Positions 6,544 through 8,831 of a stretch of DNA of 8,831 nt are shown piece after piece. Both the position numbers and the translations under genes were made by a program. The first letter of the stretch is position 1. Every line of letters begins with the position of its first letter. The DNA is taken from the NCBI GenBank assembly GCA_003541985.1, contig DPLM01000001.1:1-8831 (forward strand), in the 5' to 3' direction. The notes beneath the pieces were generated by a model, which did not search any database, had not been told where the DNA came from, and was given only the letters and a program-made list of their open reading frames with translations. Source of the DNA: Deltaproteobacteria bacterium. GTDB taxonomy: Bacteria > SAR324 > NAC60-12.

Positions 6544-6669
6544 ATGAAAGTACTTGCATCTCTCAAGTCAGCAAAGCAGCGTCACAAAGACTGCCAGATT
6601 GTTCGCCGGCGCGGAAAGATTTTTGTAATCTGTAAGAGCAACCCTCGCTTCAAAGCACGTCAGAAGTGA
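6544..6669 (+). CDS. rpmJ: 50S ribosomal protein L36, zinc-independent (C-minus) type
   Basis: A 41-residue protein of the large ribosomal subunit. It matches L36 along its whole length: MKVLASLKSAKQRH, then CQIVRRRGKIFVIC and NPRFKARQ. Classical zinc-ribbon L36 binds zinc through three cysteines and a histidine. Here only C17 and C30 remain; the first cysteine of the ribbon is replaced in the SAKQRH stretch, and the histidine position is phenylalanine (F36). It is therefore the C-minus form, like E. coli YkgO. The ATG is supported by GGAG eight bases upstream (6532-6535). The gene stands alone rather than in a ribosomal operon. Whether it is the only L36 gene or a zinc-starvation paralog cannot be seen from this window. 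Confidence 0.93.
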   Translation: MKVLASLKSAKQRHKDCQIVRRRGKIFVICKSNPRFKARQK

Positions 6670-6676
6670 GCCCGCT

Positions 6677-6698
6677 GAGCCCTAGTCAGCTGTGGCTC
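6677..6698 (+). terminator. Weak hairpin after rpmJ
   Basis: GAGCC (6677-6681) and GGCTC (6694-6698) form a short stem with a 12-base loop eight bases after the rpmJ stop. Only scattered T residues follow, so terminator activity is uncertain. It lies in the 58-base gap where rpmJ and the ABC ATPase gene converge. Confidence 0.25.
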
Positions 6699-6727
6699 GT
6701 CCTCTTGTGTTCCTCCTAAGATTCGCG

Positions 6728-7468
6728 TCAAAACGGACCATTCACCTTTCCGTTGATAAATTGCTGTAAGATTGGGTTCGAATTTTCCCTGATTTCACCC
6801 GGACTTCCTTCAGCAATGATTTTGCCCTGATAGAGCATCGCCAACTTGTCAGCAACTCGCATGGAGTTGGGAATGTGATGAGAAATGGAAATACAGGTTT
6901 TGCCAAAGTTATCACGCATTTCCACCATCAGGTTGCCGATCGCTGTGGTTGTGATTGGGTCTAAACCTGATTCTGGTTCATCAAAGATCATAATTTTGGG
7001 CTCCATCATCAGCGCCCGAGCTACTCCTACACGTTTCTTCATTCCTCCAGATAGTTCGGCAGGCATTTTGTCTTCTACATCATAGAGACCCAGTCGATTG
7101 AGTGTAGAAGTGACTCTCTCAGCAATTTCACTTTCCTTGAGCTGCTTCTGGTGTTCACGCAGAGCAAAAGCAACGTTTTCGAAGACATTCATCGAATCGA
7201 AGAGTGCGGAGTACTGAAAGCACATTCCTGTTTTCTTAAGCACTTCCACACGGTGCCGCTTGCTCATCTCCAAGACATTGACCTCATCGACAATGATCTC
7301 TCCAGAGTCTGGCATAATGAACCCAAGGATCAACTTGACAATGGTAGATTTGCCGTGGCCAGAGCCTCCCATGATGACCGTAATCTTGTTGGCAGGCATT
7401 TTCAGGCAGAGATCGTCGATGACCTTTTTGCTACCGAAGGTCTTGGTGACGTGGATTAATTCAATCAT
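6728..7468 (-). CDS. ABC transporter ATP-binding protein, MlaF/Mkl family
   Basis: A 246-residue ATPase of the phospholipid/lipid-trafficking (MlaF, TtgA-like) ABC family, acting at the cytoplasmic face of the inner membrane. All nucleotide-binding motifs are present: Walker A GGSGHGKST (34-42), Q-loop Q85 (CFQYSALFDSM), signature LSGGMKKR (139-146), Walker B IMIFDEP (159-165), D-loop SGLDP (167-171) and H-loop H197. The Q-loop context and the PITT after the D-loop are typical of MlaF relatives. In Mla systems the partners are MlaE permease and MlaD; neither lies downstream here. The gene follows the LptE-like lipoprotein by five bases, so the two are surely co-transcribed. The ATG at 7468 has GAGAG just upstream, partly within the preceding stop. 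The general family is firm; the transported lipid is inferred. Confidence 0.87.
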   Translation of the reverse strand: MIELIHVTKTFGSKKVIDDLCLKMPANKITVIMGGSGHGKSTIVKLILGFIMPDSGEIIVDEVNVLEMSKRHRVEVLKKTGMCFQYSALFDSMNVFENVAFALREHQKQLKESEIAERVTSTLNRLGLYDVEDKMPAELSGGMKKRVGVARALMMEPKIMIFDEPESGLDPITTTAIGNLMVEMRDNFGKTCISISHHIPNSMRVADKLAMLYQGKIIAEGSPGEIRENSNPILQQFINGKVNGPF

Positions 7469-7473
7469 GTCTC

Positions 7474-8019
7474 TCAGAAAGTGTAGAAGGTCTGGCTGTA
7501 GATTTTTTCAGCAAAGTTTTCGGTCAGTTCCTGTATGCCGCGACTGAGTCGCTGACCGCTGAGGTCAGCATTACTGCTGCTATCGTTGCTGCTAGTAGAG
7601 ACCTGAACTTTGAGATTTGAAACTTCCCAAAGCTGTTTGTTGGTTCGCTGATCTTCAAGAATGGCAGTTCCTGTAAGGGTCAACTGCTGAGCGACAGCCA
7701 AGGCTTCTGGCTCGTCCAAGTTCATTCGGGTCATCTGAACCAATCGCACCCGCAGCAGTAGATCACTACGTTCACTTCCACCACGAAGTCGAACAGCCGA
7801 ATTACCACGTAAACGGCTGCTGAGAGCCTGCATTACGAAAGTTTCTAGATCGGATTCGAAAGTTTTATTTTCGATGGGTGCAATGCTTAGGGTCGCGGCT
7901 TCTGCTGGAAGGGGAGGATTGCCACCTTCGAACGTATATTGGCAGCTAACGAGCAGCGACAGCAGACACGAACAAATAAATTTCCGAAGAACTGAGTTGG
8001 CTCTAAGAATTTTATTCAC
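7474..8019 (-). CDS. LptE-like outer-membrane lipoprotein
   Basis: A 181-residue predicted lipoprotein. A basic start and hydrophobic stretch end in the lipobox LVSC, with C26 the lipidated residue. The mature part opens with YTFEGG, then LSIAPIENKTFESDLE (44-59), a strand-helix pattern typical of LptE and related LPS-assembly lipoproteins, followed by LLLRVRLVQM and LTGTAILED strands and a C-terminal helix. LptE plugs LptD in the outer membrane and helps insert LPS. The start is the GTG at 8019, which gives a normal signal-peptide length; no clear ribosome binding site is seen, and the longer frame upstream (to 8208) reads unlike protein. It precedes the MlaF-like ATPase by five bases, linking two envelope-lipid functions. 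Similarity is at fold level, so another LptE-superfamily role is possible. Confidence 0.72.
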   Translation of the reverse strand: MNKILRANSVLRKFICSCLLSLLVSCQYTFEGGNPPLPAEAATLSIAPIENKTFESDLETFVMQALSSRLRGNSAVRLRGGSERSDLLLRVRLVQMTRMNLDEPEALAVAQQLTLTGTAILEDQRTNKQLWEVSNLKVQVSTSSNDSSSNADLSGQRLSRGIQELTENFAEKIYSQTFYTF

Positions 8020-8187
8020 GGTAACAACTAAGGTCAGAGAGTCAGGGATAGCCCAAATTGTAAGCAGGAACGGGTTGTTTTTCGATTGCGTCTTCAATGG
8101 GCATTCGTTAAAAAATAGAGTTCTAAACTTCTTCTCATCCGTGTTCGCCAGGCCGGTTTCTATTCGGTCCACTGCAAAAGAGGTAGA
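8020..8187. other. Divergent promoter region between lptE-like gene and nuoE
   Basis: The 168 bases separate two divergently read operons and must hold promoters for both. For nuoE, TTGCGT (8086-8091) with TAAAAA (8109-8114) at 17-base spacing is a possible but weak sigma-70 pair. No clear pair was found for the minus strand, and no operator repeat was recognised. Confidence 0.3.
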
Positions 8188-8670
8188 TTGTTTTCTCCTG
8201 AAATGCAACAGCAGGTTGACCGTCTTTTTTCTCGCTATCCGATTCGTCGTAACGCTCTCCTGCCACTCCTACATATGGCTCAGAAAGAAAATCAGGGCTG
8301 GTTGGACAGCAAGTGGGTGAATCATGTGGCTGATCTGTGTGAGGTTTCGCCTACCCATGTGGAAGGAGTAGCAACTTTCTACACAATGTTTCGTTTTCGA
8401 CCACCGGGCAAGTATCATCTACAAGTGTGTACCTGTGTGCCCTGCTGCCTAGTAGGAGGTCCAGAAATTCTGGAACATCTTGAGCACAAATTACACATTC
8501 ATGCAGGTCATACCACTAAAGATGGACTCTTCAGTATCGAAGAAATGGAGTGCATCGGAGCTTGTGCCTATGCGCCAGCAATGATTGTCAACGAAGACTA
8601 TGTAGAGCAGTTGACCCCTGAAAAAATCGATCAACTACTTGACAGTCTCGCTACCAACCTAGAAGAGTAG
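8188..8670 (+). CDS. nuoE: NADH-quinone oxidoreductase subunit E (24-kDa, [2Fe-2S])
   Basis: A 160-residue complex I subunit of the peripheral NADH-dehydrogenase module. It carries cluster N1a next to NuoF. The thioredoxin-like fold is recognisable from an N-terminal helical part (to about 60), GVATFYTMFRFRPPG (60-74), and the four expected cluster cysteines: C81 and C86 (C-x4-C) and C122 and C126 (C-x3-C, ECIGAC). Two extra cysteines, C83 and C87, lie in the first motif. Length is normal. The start is a TTG at 8188, with AGAGG four bases upstream, giving MFSPEMQQQV as is usual for NuoE; the ATG at 8203 would cut five conserved residues. nuoF follows nine bases after the stop, so they form an operon. 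Confidence 0.95.
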   Translation: MFSPEMQQQVDRLFSRYPIRRNALLPLLHMAQKENQGWLDSKWVNHVADLCEVSPTHVEGVATFYTMFRFRPPGKYHLQVCTCVPCCLVGGPEILEHLEHKLHIHAGHTTKDGLFSIEEMECIGACAYAPAMIVNEDYVEQLTPEKIDQLLDSLATNLEE

Positions 8671-8679
8671 GACCCCCCC

Positions 8680-8831
8680 ATGCTTGAGGAAACACTTGTT
8701 CTTTTCCGCAACATCCGAACCCCTGGATATGATGGCGCTTTGGATAGCTACCGCAAAGCCGGTGGCTACCAGTCTTTGCCAAAAGCCTTGGCGATGAAAC
8801 CTGAAGAGGTGATTGCCCTAGTCAAGGAAGC
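8680..8831 (+). CDS. nuoF: NADH-quinone oxidoreductase subunit F, N-terminal part
   Basis: The first 50 codons of the 51-kDa complex I subunit, cut by the window end. NuoF binds FMN, NADH and a [4Fe-4S] cluster (N3), but those motifs lie beyond the window. What is visible is the conserved N-terminus: LFRNIRTPGYDGALDSYRK, AGGYQSL and the helix ALAMKPEEVIALVKEA, matching NuoF spacing. The ATG at 8680 is preceded by TAGGA (8668-8672), which overlaps the nuoE stop, then a C7 run. Tight spacing to nuoE shows co-transcription and likely coupled translation. Confidence 0.9.
   Translation, partial: MLEETLVLFRNIRTPGYDGALDSYRKAGGYQSLPKALAMKPEEVIALVKE

Noticed and set aside
8020..8208. N-terminal extension of the LptE-like ORF up to 8208
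   Set aside because: It would place 63 non-protein-like residues before a normal signal peptide and overlap the nuoE start; the GTG at 8019 gives a regular lipoprotein.

Overview
The window looks like chromosome from a Gram-negative, aerobically respiring bacterium. The outer membrane is implied by an LptE-like lipoprotein and an Mla-type ABC ATPase, and respiration by the start of a complex I operon (nuoE-nuoF). The D-glutamate catabolic pair and the HTTM/DCC protein suggest an aquatic, probably marine, proteobacterium-like lineage such as SAR324; that assignment is a guess from gene content. TTG and GTG starts appear to be used next to ATG. No mobile element, CRISPR array, tRNA or rRNA was recognised.

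Layout. Positions 1-239 hold no confident gene. At 240-1452 (+) is a full-length but broken MFS transporter with an in-frame TGA, a frameshift at a T7 tract and no clear start codon. After a 254-base gap containing a 39-codon ORF and a nested inverted repeat comes a translationally coupled pair at 1707-3841 (+): a DUF1611 protein (DgcN, D-glutamate N-acetyltransferase) and an enolase-superfamily epimerase (DgcA, N-acetyl-D-glutamate racemase). Together they would convert D-glutamate to N-acetyl-L-glutamate. The dead transporter directly upstream may once have supplied a substrate. Positions 3842-4168 are non-coding, with a TATAAT box and two tandem strong inverted repeats.

At 4169-5980 (+) lies a 603-residue membrane protein that joins an HTTM (vitamin K-dependent carboxylase-like) domain to a DCC thiol-oxidoreductase-like domain. 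It converges on a small four-helix membrane protein (5997-6428, -). A stand-alone ribosomal protein L36 gene of the zinc-independent type (6544-6669, +) has a repeat-rich upstream region. It converges on a two-gene minus-strand operon: LptE-like lipoprotein (8019-7474), then MlaF-like ATPase (7468-6728), both envelope-lipid functions. Divergent from that operon, nuoE (8188-8670) and the start of nuoF (8680 to the window end) form the NADH-dehydrogenase module of complex I.

No clearly new multi-gene system is present. The observations most worth a second look are the decayed transporter beside an intact D-glutamate pair, the structured intergenic regions, the HTTM-DCC fusion and the solitary C-minus L36 gene.
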